In this document: in pieces, positions 19,070-27,445 of the stretch
Position numbering within the stretch: the stretch's first letter is position 1
Layout of the letters: each line of letters starts with the position of its first letter
The notes under the pieces: model-generated
What the model was told of the DNA's origin: nothing
Database searches by the model: none
Seen by the model: only the letters and a program-made list of their open reading frames with translations
Made by a program: the position numbers and the translations under genes
DNA from: Deinococcus taeanensis
GTDB lineage: Bacteria; Deinococcota; Deinococci; Deinococcales; Deinococcaceae
Direction of reading: 5' to 3'
Length of the DNA stretch: 64,000 bases
Assembly (NCBI RefSeq): GCF_020229735.1
Contig: NZ_CP083456.1
Coordinates: forward strand, 132,001-196,000

Positions 19070-19744
19070 ATGAACCGTGTGCTGTTCATTCAGGGCAACC
19101 CCAAAGGTCCCGGGCACTCCACTGCCCTGCAGCTGGGACACCATTTTCTCCGGGCGTACCAGGAGGCGCAGCCTGGAGCGGAGGTGAGCGTCCTGGACCT
19201 CTACGCGGGCGACGTCCCCCTCATCGACGCGGACGTCCTGACCGGCTGGGGCAAACTGGCGGCCACGCAGGCGCTGAGCGCACAGGAGCGCCGCAAGGTG
19301 GAGCGGCTGAGCGCCCTCGTCGATCAGTTCCTGGCGGCGGACGTGATCGTGTTCGCTGCGCCCATGTGGAACTTCGGCTACCCGCCCATGGTCAAGGCGT
19401 ACATGGACGCCGTTGCCGTGGCGGGGCGCACCTTTCAGTACACGGCGCAGGGCCCGGTGGGCCTGGCGCACGGCAAACGGGCCGTGATTCTCGAATCGCG
19501 CGGCAGCATCTGGACGGACGCCGCCCGGCAGGGCATGGTGCACTCCACGACCCACCTGCGGCTGTTCCTGAACTTCCTGGGCGTCACGGAGGTGAACGTG
19601 GTGGTGGCTGAAGGCATGGACCTGAACCCCGCGGCCAGGGCCGACATTCTGGACGCCGCGAAGAAGCGGGCGGCGCAGCTGGCGCTGGGCCTGGCGGCCC
19701 CGCCGGTCCCGGCCGCAGGCCCGGACCGACACGCGCGCCCGTAA
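19070..19744 (+). CDS. azoR: FMN-dependent NADH azoreductase
   Basis: A 224-aa flavodoxin-fold oxidoreductase of the AzoR/NQO family, which reduces quinones and azo compounds with NADH and FMN. The FMN-phosphate loop GNPKGPGHST is near residue 9, the isoalloxazine loop PMWNFGYPPMVKAYMD near 101, and the C-terminal SRG/flavin contact (ESRGSIW) near 142. The length is slightly above the usual 200, with a non-conserved tail. GGAGG precedes the ATG. It is monocistronic and outside the catabolic cluster that follows. Confidence 0.9.
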   Translation: MNRVLFIQGNPKGPGHSTALQLGHHFLRAYQEAQPGAEVSVLDLYAGDVPLIDADVLTGWGKLAATQALSAQERRKVERLSALVDQFLAADVIVFAAPMWNFGYPPMVKAYMDAVAVAGRTFQYTAQGPVGLAHGKRAVILESRGSIWTDAARQGMVHSTTHLRLFLNFLGVTEVNVVVAEGMDLNPAARADILDAAKKRAAQLALGLAAPPVPAAGPDRHARP

Positions 19745-20129
19745 GAGCCGGGCCCATGAGCGCCGGACCCGTGAGCGCCGGAGCAGAGAGCAGAGCCGCC
19801 CTGCCCGGAACATGGCCCTCACGCCGGGCGGCCTGGCCTCACGGCCCCCGGGCCTCCGGGCGGTGTACGGGCCGCTGACGGCGCTCCCACTGGAGAAAGG
19901 CGAAGGCGACCCGCACCGGCCCAGGGCGTTGCGGGCGGACCTGGGCGGCCAGGGCGGCCCGCTGGGCGTTCGTGAGCCCACCCGCGGCAGACCGGTTGGC
20001 CCGGGTCACCCTTTCCGCCGCGGCCCGGCGGACCACCGGCAGCGTACGCCACCTGGCCTGCGCCGGCGGTCGGGCGGGGGGTCCGGCCCGTCTGAGAGGG
20101 CCGGCGGGTGCCGGCCAGCACGGCCAGCT
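19745..20129. other. Convergent intergenic region, no gene seen
   Basis: About 385 bases between azoR and the end of the convergent catabolic operon. It is GC-rich with several short dyads but no clean terminator, and no frame is convincing. Confidence 0.45.
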
Positions 20130-21032
20130 CTACCTGGTGGACGGCGGCGCCGGGTCGCCCGGACCGGACGGCGCGGGGTCCGGGGCGGCGGCCCAGCGCT
20201 CAGGGACGACCGCGCCGCCGTACAGCGGCAGGGCCAGTGGGGCGTCCCCGGGCCTGAACTGCGCCCAGGGGCGGGTCAGTCCGGCAGTGCCGTAGCGGCG
20301 CACGCGGGCCACGTGGCCGAGGTCCAGCACGTCGCTCAGCACCGTCGCTTCCGTGGCGCTCTGCACCCGCACGAGGCCTTCGGGATCGACAATCAGGCTC
20401 TGCCCGGTGCCCGCCGGCCCGGCCGCGTTGACGCTCACGACAAAGACCTGGTTCATGATGGCGTTCGCGCGGGCCAGCACGATTTCCTGGGTGCGGTCGC
20501 AGGTGGTCGTCCGGACGAGGTTGAACACGACCTCCGCGCCCATCCAGGCGAGGTGCCGGGTGATTTCGGGAAACCAGGCGTCGTAGCAGATGTTCAGTCC
20601 GGCGCGCCCGGCGCCGGGCAGGTCGAACACCACGAAGCGGTCGCCGGGGTCAAACGGCTCGTACGGCCGCCAGGGCGTGACCTTGCGGTAGAACGCCGCC
20701 AGGCGCCCGTGCGGGGACAGCACGACCGCCGTGTTGTACAGCTGCCCGTCCGGGCCGGTCTCGCAGACGCTGCCGGGCAGCAGCCAGACGCCCAGGTCGC
20801 CGGCGAGCTGCGCCAGGTCGCGCACGCGCGGCCCGCGCAGGGTTTCGGCCTGCGCGCGGTAGGTTTCGGCGGTGTCCGCTCCGCCGTGCAGGTGAAGCTC
20901 CGGGTAGACGATCAGGCGCGCCTGGGGGAAGGTCCGGGCCACGCGCTGCGCGTCCTCGGCGAACGCCGACACCGGCTGACCCGGCGCGGCCTGGGCGGCC
21001 TGAACCGCGGCGAGCGGCAGCACCCGGTCCAC
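20130..21032 (-). CDS. Carbon-nitrogen hydrolase (nitrilase superfamily)
   Basis: A 300-aa cytoplasmic hydrolase of the nitrilase superfamily, which cleaves C-N bonds of amides, carbamoyl groups or nitriles. The catalytic triad is complete: Glu45 (YPELHLHGG), Lys117 (FYRKVTPW) and Cys149 (NICYDAWFPE). The start is a GTG only 6 bases after the HisD-family stop codon, so it is the last gene of the left arm of the catabolic cluster. A Pro/Gly-rich tail of about 25 residues is extra. The exact substrate is not deducible; an amide intermediate of the pathway is the inference. Confidence 0.88.
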   Translation of the reverse strand: MDRVLPLAAVQAAQAAPGQPVSAFAEDAQRVARTFPQARLIVYPELHLHGGADTAETYRAQAETLRGPRVRDLAQLAGDLGVWLLPGSVCETGPDGQLYNTAVVLSPHGRLAAFYRKVTPWRPYEPFDPGDRFVVFDLPGAGRAGLNICYDAWFPEITRHLAWMGAEVVFNLVRTTTCDRTQEIVLARANAIMNQVFVVSVNAAGPAGTGQSLIVDPEGLVRVQSATEATVLSDVLDLGHVARVRRYGTAGLTRPWAQFRPGDAPLALPLYGGAVVPERWAAAPDPAPSGPGDPAPPSTR

Positions 21033-21038
21033 GCCCGG

Positions 21039-22307
21039 TTACCGGACCCGCAGGCGCATGGAGTCGGCGTGCCCGACCATGCCTTCGGTGTCGGCCATGG
21101 TGATGAAGGGCGGCGCGACCGTGTGGTTGGCGGCGTCGCTGACCCGCTGCCAGGTGACGGTCTTGATGAACTTGCCCACCCACAGGCCGCCGGTGTAGCG
21201 GGCCGCGCGGCCGGTCGGCAGGACGTGATTGGTGCCGATGCCTTTGTCGCCGTACGCCACGGTGGCGTTGCGGCCCAGGAACAGAGATCCGTAGTTGCTC
21301 AGGCGCGCGAGAAACCAGTCGGGGTCGCGGGTCTGCACTTCCAGGTGCTCGGAGGCCACCTGATCGGAGACGCGCACCATCTCCTCGTCGGAGTCGACCA
21401 GGATGATCTCGCCATAGTCGCGCCAGGAGGCGCCGGCGGCGTCGGCGGTGGGGAGGATCGCCAGCTGCCGGTCGATTTCGCGGGTCACGGCGTCGGCCAG
21501 CGCGCGCGAGGTGGTGATCAGCACGGACTGCGAATTGACGCCGTGTTCCGCCTGGGCGAGCAGGTCGGCCGCCACGAACTCAGGATCGGCGGCGTCGTCG
21601 GCAAGGATGCAGATCTCGGTCGGGCCGGCGAGCAGGTCGATGCCCACCTGCCCGAACAGCTGCCGTTTGGCCTCGGCCACGTACGCGTTGCCGGCGCCGA
21701 CGATCATGTCCACGGCCGCCAGGGGCGGGGCCCCGTCCAGACCGAAGGCCATGGCGGCCATGGCCTGCGCGCCGCCGATCGCGTAGATTTCATCGGCGCC
21801 GCTGTTCAGCATGCCGTACAGCTGCAGGGCATTGATCCGGCCGGTGCCGCGCTGCAGCGGGGCGCAGGCGACGATGCGCCCCACGCCCGCGACCTTCGGC
21901 ACGCCGATGGTCATGACGGCCGACGCGAGGATCGGGTACCGGCCGCCGGGGATGTAGGCGCCCACGGCCTGCACCGGGATCTGCTTTTGCCCGATGACCA
22001 CGCCGGGCAGGGTTTCCTCCTCGAAGTCGGTCAGGGTGCGCCGCTGCGCCTCGGCGAAATGCTTGACCTGCGCGATGCTGAAGTCGATGGCGCGCGTGAC
22101 CCGCTCGTCGAGGGTGGACAGCTGGGCCTGGATCTCAGCGTCGGACAGCCGGAATTCGCCCGGCGCGAAGCCGTCGAAGCGTTCGCTGTAGCGCCGCACG
22201 GCGTCCACGCCGTCGCGTTCGACGTCGGCGATGATGCGCGACACGGTCTCCTGGATTTCCTGCGTGACGGCGGTGGGCTGGGGGGGCGCTTTTTTGATGT
22301 ATTCCAT
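21039..22307 (-). CDS. HisD-family dehydrogenase (catabolic clade), copy 1
   Basis: A 422-aa homolog of histidinol dehydrogenase, an NAD-dependent zinc enzyme taking a primary alcohol to a carboxylate in two oxidations. The QAEH and EHLE motifs, Asp in AYGDKGIG and His in the C-terminal GHADSMRLR give the zinc and catalytic set. The segment AYGDKGIGTNHVLPTG followed by [14 protein letters not shown] is unlike biosynthetic HisD. It resembles the clade that includes sulfopropanediol 3-dehydrogenase (HpsN), as I recall it. No other his genes are near. GGAGGACCC precedes the ATG. It is preceded by three NTF2-like genes in the same operon. A catabolic polyol or amino/sulfo-polyol substrate is likely. 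Confidence 0.88.
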   Translation of the reverse strand: MEYIKKAPPQPTAVTQEIQETVSRIIADVERDGVDAVRRYSERFDGFAPGEFRLSDAEIQAQLSTLDERVTRAIDFSIAQVKHFAEAQRRTLTDFEEETLPGVVIGQKQIPVQAVGAYIPGGRYPILASAVMTIGVPKVAGVGRIVACAPLQRGTGRINALQLYGMLNSGADEIYAIGGAQAMAAMAFGLDGAPPLAAVDMIVGAGNAYVAEAKRQLFGQVGIDLLAGPTEICILADDAADPEFVAADLLAQAEHGVNSQSVLITTSRALADAVTREIDRQLAILPTADAAGASWRDYGEIILVDSDEEMVRVSDQVASEHLEVQTRDPDWFLARLSNYGSLFLGRNATVAYGDKGIGTNHVLPTGRAARYTGGLWVGKFIKTVTWQRVSDAANHTVAPPFITMADTEGMVGHADSMRLRVR

Positions 22308-22331
22308 GGGTCCTCCAGTAGGGGGTCAGGC

Positions 22332-23333
22332 TCAGGGTGACGGCCAGCACAGCTGCGTGAGGAGGTCGAGCTCGTTCCAGAGCGTGTCCTCGCGCGCCAC
22401 CCGGCCGCCCTGAAGGTCGAAGTGACTGAGACCGGTCATCCGCACGCGCCGGCCGGTGGGGGGGCCGTACGCGCCGGCGCCGGTGTGCGTGCCCTGGAAG
22501 GTCCAGCGCGCCGCGGCGCGGGCGTTCGTGTCGGCGTTCCCGGTCCAGGCGAGGTGCTCGAGACGCATCACGCCGTCCGGAAACGCGGCGAGCCGCTGCA
22601 GGACCCAGGCGGTGAGGGCCGCCGGTCCCTGCAGGCGCCGGGCCCCGGGGACGCGGATCACGGCGTCCGGGGCGTACACCTGCGCGGTGACGTTGAGCAT
22701 GCGGGCGTTCCAGATCAGGTCGTAGATCAGCCCGGGCAGGGCCTGCGGGTGGTGGGGACCGCCGCCCGGTTCGGCGGGCACGCGCTCGACCGGGCCGGCC
22801 GCTCCGGCACCCCCCGGGACGACCGGCGCTTCGCCGCGTTCCGCGGCGGCCTGCGCCCGCGCCCGCGCCAGCGTCCACTCGTCCAGTCCGAGCCGGCGCA
22901 CCACGGCCAGTTCGTCGTGCGCGTACCACACGTCGTGAATGCGGCCGTCACGCACGGCGTACTGGGTGATCTCGCGCCACTGCACGCGCCGGCCGGTGGG
23001 CAGGCCGTACGCTCCGTGGCCGTGGTGGTGCGCGGCGGCCGTGACCCGGTGCGACACGAACGCGCCGTCCAGGTCCGGCGTGCCGATCACCTCGTCGCCG
23101 TGCAGGCGCAGGTCCGGGAAGGCCGCGAGGCGCTGCACGGCGGACGCCACGAGGTGCTCCGGTCCGTAGTGGTCGGCGCCGGCCTGGTGCGCCACGACGC
23201 TGGGGGCGCAGTGGGCGTAGAGCAGGCCGACGGCCTTCTCGTCCCAGATGCGGTGGGCCAGGCGCACGACGGCGTCTGCCGCGCCGCCCGCCCGGTCAGG
23301 GCTGGGCGTCACTCGGGGCAGGCTCGGCGTCAC
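22332..23333 (-). CDS. Double NTF2/SnoaL-like protein 1
   Basis: A 333-aa protein of two NTF2-fold (SnoaL-like) units: about 20-145 (AHRIWDEKAVGLLYAHCAP, then YGLPTGRRVQWREI) and about 200-330 (IYDLIWNARMLNVTAQVYAP, then YGPPTGRRVRMTGLSHF). Each unit has the shared YG-x-PTGRR motif. It is the most divergent of three paralogs in a row, with an alanine-rich linker. The start overlaps the end of the preceding gene by 38 bases; a GTG at 23312 is an alternative. NTF2-fold enzymes of this type are cyclases, dehydratases or hydrolases; which one here is unknown. Confidence 0.82.
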   Translation of the reverse strand: MTPSLPRVTPSPDRAGGAADAVVRLAHRIWDEKAVGLLYAHCAPSVVAHQAGADHYGPEHLVASAVQRLAAFPDLRLHGDEVIGTPDLDGAFVSHRVTAAAHHHGHGAYGLPTGRRVQWREITQYAVRDGRIHDVWYAHDELAVVRRLGLDEWTLARARAQAAAERGEAPVVPGGAGAAGPVERVPAEPGGGPHHPQALPGLIYDLIWNARMLNVTAQVYAPDAVIRVPGARRLQGPAALTAWVLQRLAAFPDGVMRLEHLAWTGNADTNARAAARWTFQGTHTGAGAYGPPTGRRVRMTGLSHFDLQGGRVAREDTLWNELDLLTQLCWPSP

Positions 23334-24405
23334 CGTGTCCTCCAGGCTGGCCGTACAGCTGCTTGAGCAGCGCGAACTCGTCGAAGATGGTCCATTCCTG
23401 CGTGATCCGCCCGCCGGACACGGTGTGGTGGCTCATGCCGATCAGGTAGATGCGCCGCCCGGTCGGCGCGCCGTACGGGCCGTACCCGTCGTGGGTGCCC
23501 TGCAGGGTGAAGCGGGTGGCGACGCGGTACCCGGCCTCGGCACTGCCGAGCACGCACTGGTGGTCCACGCTGAGGGCCAGGTCAGGGAAGCAGGCGAGGA
23601 GGGTGATGACGAAGTTCTCGTAGTCGCCGTACCCGACGAGTTTGCGTGAGTCCGGCACGAACGCCACGTGGCCGGGCGCGTAGTGCTCGCGGACCATGTT
23701 CACCAGCCGCGCGTTCCAGAGGTTCAGCAGCACCGCGCGGATAAAGCCCTGCGGGTCCTCGTGCGCGCCCGGCACCCGGAGGAACTCCGGGGCCTGCTGC
23801 CCGGTGGGCAGGCGGTCGATCTCCCCGTGGGTGTGGTGCGTGACCGGCAGCGCCGCCCGCTTCGCCAGCGCCACCGGGTCGTAGCCCATGCAGCGCACCT
23901 CGGTGATGCCGTCGTGGGCGAGCCACTCCTCGACGATGCGGTTTTCGCGGATGAAGCAGTCCGCGATGCCCCAGCGGGCAATCTTGCGCCCGGTGGGCGG
24001 GCCGTGCTCGGTGTAGCCCGTGTGCGTCCCGATGTCGTAGACGCGGTGCGAGGAGTAGAAGCCGCGCTGCTCGTCGCCGCTCCAGATCACGTCGTCGGCG
24101 TACGCGCGCAGGTCGCCCCACATGGCCTGGTTCTGCAGGGTGCCGCGCACCATCGCCTCGCGGCCGTACAGGATGCCGCCCGAGGTGTGCACCAGGACGT
24201 TGTGGGCGTAGTGGGTGTAGATCAGGCCGATGGCCTTTTCCTCCCAGATCTTGTGGGTGCAGCGCACGATGTAATCGACGATGTCGGTGTAGTCGGCGTC
24301 GAAACCGGCCAGCGGCTGGCGGCGCCCGGTGCCGGCCGCCTGCGTGAAGTCCGCGTAGTCGGGCCGGCTCGCAAAGTCGAAGGGCGGCAGAGGCGTGCGG
24401 ACCAT
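23296..24405 (-). CDS. Double NTF2/SnoaL-like protein 2
   Basis: A 369-aa protein with two NTF2-fold units (about 35-170 and 210-345). Unit 1 begins VDYIVRCTHKIWEEKAIGLI; both units contain YG-x-PTGR(K/R). The ATG overlaps the preceding stop by one base (TGATG), so it is coupled to copy 3. It is very close to copy 3, with long stretches nearly identical at DNA level and others clearly diverged, a mosaic that suggests gene conversion. The tail ends in an acidic, proline-rich extension absent from copy 3. The product probably acts in the cytoplasm; there is no signal peptide. Confidence 0.85.
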   Translation of the reverse strand: MVRTPLPPFDFASRPDYADFTQAAGTGRRQPLAGFDADYTDIVDYIVRCTHKIWEEKAIGLIYTHYAHNVLVHTSGGILYGREAMVRGTLQNQAMWGDLRAYADDVIWSGDEQRGFYSSHRVYDIGTHTGYTEHGPPTGRKIARWGIADCFIRENRIVEEWLAHDGITEVRCMGYDPVALAKRAALPVTHHTHGEIDRLPTGQQAPEFLRVPGAHEDPQGFIRAVLLNLWNARLVNMVREHYAPGHVAFVPDSRKLVGYGDYENFVITLLACFPDLALSVDHQCVLGSAEAGYRVATRFTLQGTHDGYGPYGAPTGRRIYLIGMSHHTVSGGRITQEWTIFDEFALLKQLYGQPGGHGDAEPAPSDAQP

Positions 24406-25484
24406 CAGCGCACCTGCTGGCCGTGCAGCTGCTTGAGCAGCGCGAACTCGTCGAAGATGGTCCATTCCTGCGTGATCCGCCCGCCCTGGATGATGTGGTG
24501 ACTGATCACGATCAGGTGGATGCGCCGCCCGGTCGGCGCGCCGTACGGGCCGTACCCGTCGTGGGTACCCTGGAAGGTGCAGCGGGTCGCCACGCGGTGG
24601 CCGCGCGCCTCGTCGCCCTGCACGCACTGGTGGTCGATGGTCACCGAGAGGTCGGGGAAGCAGGCGAGCAGGGTAATGACGAAGTTCTCGTAGTCGCCGT
24701 ACCCGACGAGTTTGCGTGAGTCCGGCACGAACGCCACGTGGCCGGGCGCGTAGTGCTCGCGGACCATGTTCACCAGCCGCGCGTTCCAGAGGTTCAGCAG
24801 CACCGCGCGGATAAAGCCCTGCGGGTCCTCGTGCGCGCCCGGCACCCGGAGGAACTCCGGGGCCTGCTGCCCGGTGGGCAGGCGGTCAATCTCCCCGTGG
24901 GTGTGGTGCGTGACCGGCAGCGTCGCCCGCTTCGCCAGCGCCACCGGGTCGTAGCCCATCTGCCGGAGTTCGGTCAGGGTGTCGGAGGCGAGCCACTCCT
25001 CGACGATGCGGTTTTCGCGGATGAAGCAGTCCGCGATGCCCCAGCGGTGCACCTTGCGCCCGGTGGGCGGGCCGTATTCGGTGTAGCCGGTGTTCACGCC
25101 GACACTGGAGACGCGGTGCGAGGAGTAGAAGCCGCGCTGCTCGTCGCCGCTCCAGATCACGTCGTCGGCGTAGGCCCGGCGCTCGGAATACACCGCGATG
25201 CGCTGCAGGGTGTTCACCACCATGGCCTCGCGGCCGTACATGATGCCGCTGGAGTAATGCACCAGGACGTTGTGGGCGTAGTGGGTGTAGATCAGGCCGA
25301 CGGCCTTTTCCTCCCAGATCTTGTGGGTGCAGCGCACGATGTAATCGACGATGTCGGTGTAGTCGGCGTCGAAGCCGGCCAGCGGCTGGCGGCGCCCGGT
25401 GCCGGCCGCCTGCGTGAAGTCCGCGTAGTCGGGCCGGCTCGCAAAGTCGAACACAGGTGGGGGGGCGGTCTGCTGGTCGTCCAT
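24405..25484 (-). CDS. Double NTF2/SnoaL-like protein 3
   Basis: A 359-aa paralog, the first of the three transcribed. Start ATG 25484 has AAAGGA eight bases upstream. Unit 1 runs from about 40 to 165 and unit 2 from about 210 to 345 (LLNLWNARLVNMVREHYAPG, then YGAPTGRRIHLIVISHH). Unit 1 differs from copy 2 at positions around the presumed pocket (HYSSGIMYG versus HTSSGGIL-type), so the duplicates may have different substrates. It lies directly after the permease pair, which ties it to the imported compound. Confidence 0.85.
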   Translation of the reverse strand: MDDQQTAPPPVFDFASRPDYADFTQAAGTGRRQPLAGFDADYTDIVDYIVRCTHKIWEEKAVGLIYTHYAHNVLVHYSSGIMYGREAMVVNTLQRIAVYSERRAYADDVIWSGDEQRGFYSSHRVSSVGVNTGYTEYGPPTGRKVHRWGIADCFIRENRIVEEWLASDTLTELRQMGYDPVALAKRATLPVTHHTHGEIDRLPTGQQAPEFLRVPGAHEDPQGFIRAVLLNLWNARLVNMVREHYAPGHVAFVPDSRKLVGYGDYENFVITLLACFPDLSVTIDHQCVQGDEARGHRVATRCTFQGTHDGYGPYGAPTGRRIHLIVISHHIIQGGRITQEWTIFDEFALLKQLHGQQVR

Positions 25485-25566
25485 GCGGGTCCTTTGGGGG
25501 GCGGTCCGGGCCCGCCTCGTGCGGGTCCGGCCTGGGGGGGCGGCGAGCGTCATTCGGGCGCGGCGT

Positions 25567-26424
25567 TCACTTCACGGCGCCGACGGTGATGCCTTCAACG
25601 AAGTACCGGCGGATGAACAGCGACATCACCAGGATCGGGATCATGACCAGCATGCCGGCCGCCGCGACCTGTTCCCACATCGGGCCGCGCGGACCGGAGA
25701 TGGTCTGCATGGTGACCGGGAGGGTCAGGGCGTCGGAGCGCGTCAGGATCAGCGCGAAGAAGAATTCGTTCCAGGCGGAGATGAAGGCGAACACCGCGGC
25801 GACGAGCAGGCCGGGCATGATCAGCGGCAGCGTGACGTAGCGCAGCGTCTGCAGTTCGTTGCAGCCGTCGATAAAGGACGCCTCCTCGATCTCCACCGGC
25901 AGCGCGTCGAAAAAGCCGCGCAGCATCCAGATCGCGTACGGCAGGGTGAACGAGAGGTAGACGATGATCAGGGCCCAGGGCGTGTCGATCAGGTTCAGCG
26001 TCCGGAACAGCGTGAAGAACGGAATGGCCACCACGACGGCCGGCACGAACTGGGTGATCAGGATCAGCAGGAACAGCGTGTCGCGGCCGCGGAAGCGGTG
26101 CCGGGACATCACGTACGACGCCGCGGCGCCGAGCGGGATGGTAATCGCGACGGTCAGGAACGACACCAGGGCGCTCACCCAGACGTGCGCACCGAGCCGG
26201 ACGGGGTTGTCGAACACGGCGCGGAAGTTGTCGAGGGTGGGCTGGAACAGCAGCCGGGTGGAGTACACGTCGATCTGGTTCTTGAACGCGGCGAGAATCA
26301 TCCACAGCAGCGGGAAGGTCACAAAGAAGATCACCGCGAGCGTGGCGATCACCTCGCCGGTCTGCGCGAGCCGCCGGCGCGCGCGCACGCGGGGCTGCGG
26401 GACGTGGTTGACGGCGCCCTGCAT
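25567..26424 (-). CDS. ABC transporter permease, MalG type
   Basis: A 285-aa inner-membrane permease of a carbohydrate-type (CUT1) ABC importer with six predicted membrane segments. The EAA loop (EEASFIDGCNELQTLRY, about 180-196) contacts the ATPase. It couples to the upstream permease by TGATG (one-base overlap). No ATP-binding subunit is encoded in this cluster, so a shared multitask ATPase elsewhere is needed. Confidence 0.92.
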   Translation of the reverse strand: MQGAVNHVPQPRVRARRRLAQTGEVIATLAVIFFVTFPLLWMILAAFKNQIDVYSTRLLFQPTLDNFRAVFDNPVRLGAHVWVSALVSFLTVAITIPLGAAASYVMSRHRFRGRDTLFLLILITQFVPAVVVAIPFFTLFRTLNLIDTPWALIIVYLSFTLPYAIWMLRGFFDALPVEIEEASFIDGCNELQTLRYVTLPLIMPGLLVAAVFAFISAWNEFFFALILTRSDALTLPVTMQTISGPRGPMWEQVAAAGMLVMIPILVMSLFIRRYFVEGITVGAVK

Positions 26425-27377
26425 CAGTCGCCCCTCATCAGGGTGCGGACGTACAGCGTGGCGAGCAGGGCCATCACGGCGACGATGATGTACGACACGG
26501 CGGAGGCGTACCCGAGGTCGAGGGTGCGGAACGCCACGTGGTACACGAAGAAGTACAGCGTCTGAGTGGAGTCCCCGGGGCCGCCGCCGGTCATGATCGC
26601 GACCTGGTCGAACATCTTCACGGCCGAGATGATCTTCAGCAGGGCGACGATGTAGATCACGGGCGCGAGCAGCGGCAGGGTGATGCGCCGGAAAATCTGC
26701 AGGCCCGTGGCGCCGTCCACGCGCGCGGCTTCGGTGGTCTCGGCGGGAATCGCGCCGAGCGCGCCGATGAACATCAGGGCGAACAGCGGCGCCCAGCCCC
26801 AGATTTCGGACATGGCGATGGACACCAGGGCGCTGAATTCATGCCCGAGCCAGACGTAACCTTTCAGCGGGGAGAACACCTCGCCGAGCATCTTGGAGTA
26901 CACGCCGTACTCGGGGTTGAGCATGAAACGCCACGAGTAGCCTTTGAGCACCGGGGCCACCGCGAAGGGGAAGATCAGCAGGGTGCGCGCGAACACGTTG
27001 AGCCGGGTGGGTTTGGCGAGGGTCAGGGCGATGGCCAGGCCGGTCAGGAGCGTGAGCGTGACGGAAATCAGCGTGTACAGGGCGCTGACGCCCAGGCTGT
27101 TCAGGAAACCCACGTCGGTAAAGGCCCGGGTGTAGTTGGCCAGGCCGACGAAAGGCCCGGGCACGGGGGAGTTGATCAGCCGCCAGTCGCGGAACGAGGT
27201 GATCAGGGACGCGACGAGCGGGTAGATCACGGTGGCGAGGATGACCAGCAGGGCGGGCCCGAGCATCAGCCAGCGCAGGCTGGGGCTCTGGGGCCGCCAC
27301 GGTCTGGGCGCGGCGGGGGCCGCCGGGGCGGCCACGCTGTCGGCCACGAGGTCAGGGGTCGTGCGGGGAAGTTCCAT
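26424..27377 (-). CDS. ABC transporter permease, MalF type
   Basis: A 317-aa partner permease of the same CUT1 importer, with a Pro/Ala-rich N-terminal tail before the first membrane segment (WLMLGPALLVILATVIYPL). The EAA loop is TTEAARVDGATGLQIFRR (near 220). GAGGTG precedes the ATG. It lies between the binding protein and the MalG-type partner, the usual order. Confidence 0.92.
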   Translation of the reverse strand: MELPRTTPDLVADSVAAPAAPAAPRPWRPQSPSLRWLMLGPALLVILATVIYPLVASLITSFRDWRLINSPVPGPFVGLANYTRAFTDVGFLNSLGVSALYTLISVTLTLLTGLAIALTLAKPTRLNVFARTLLIFPFAVAPVLKGYSWRFMLNPEYGVYSKMLGEVFSPLKGYVWLGHEFSALVSIAMSEIWGWAPLFALMFIGALGAIPAETTEAARVDGATGLQIFRRITLPLLAPVIYIVALLKIISAVKMFDQVAIMTGGGPGDSTQTLYFFVYHVAFRTLDLGYASAVSYIIVAVMALLATLYVRTLMRGD

Positions 27378-27445
27378 CGGGGTTCACCTCAGCCGGGCCG
27401 GCCTGTGCAGGGCGGCCCGGCATGACCGGTACGGGCGGGGTCAGT

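Noticed and set aside
19812..22340. 842-codon plus-strand frame opposite the C-N hydrolase and HisD genes
   Set aside because: Antisense of two genes with full active-site motifs; typical GC-rich shadow.
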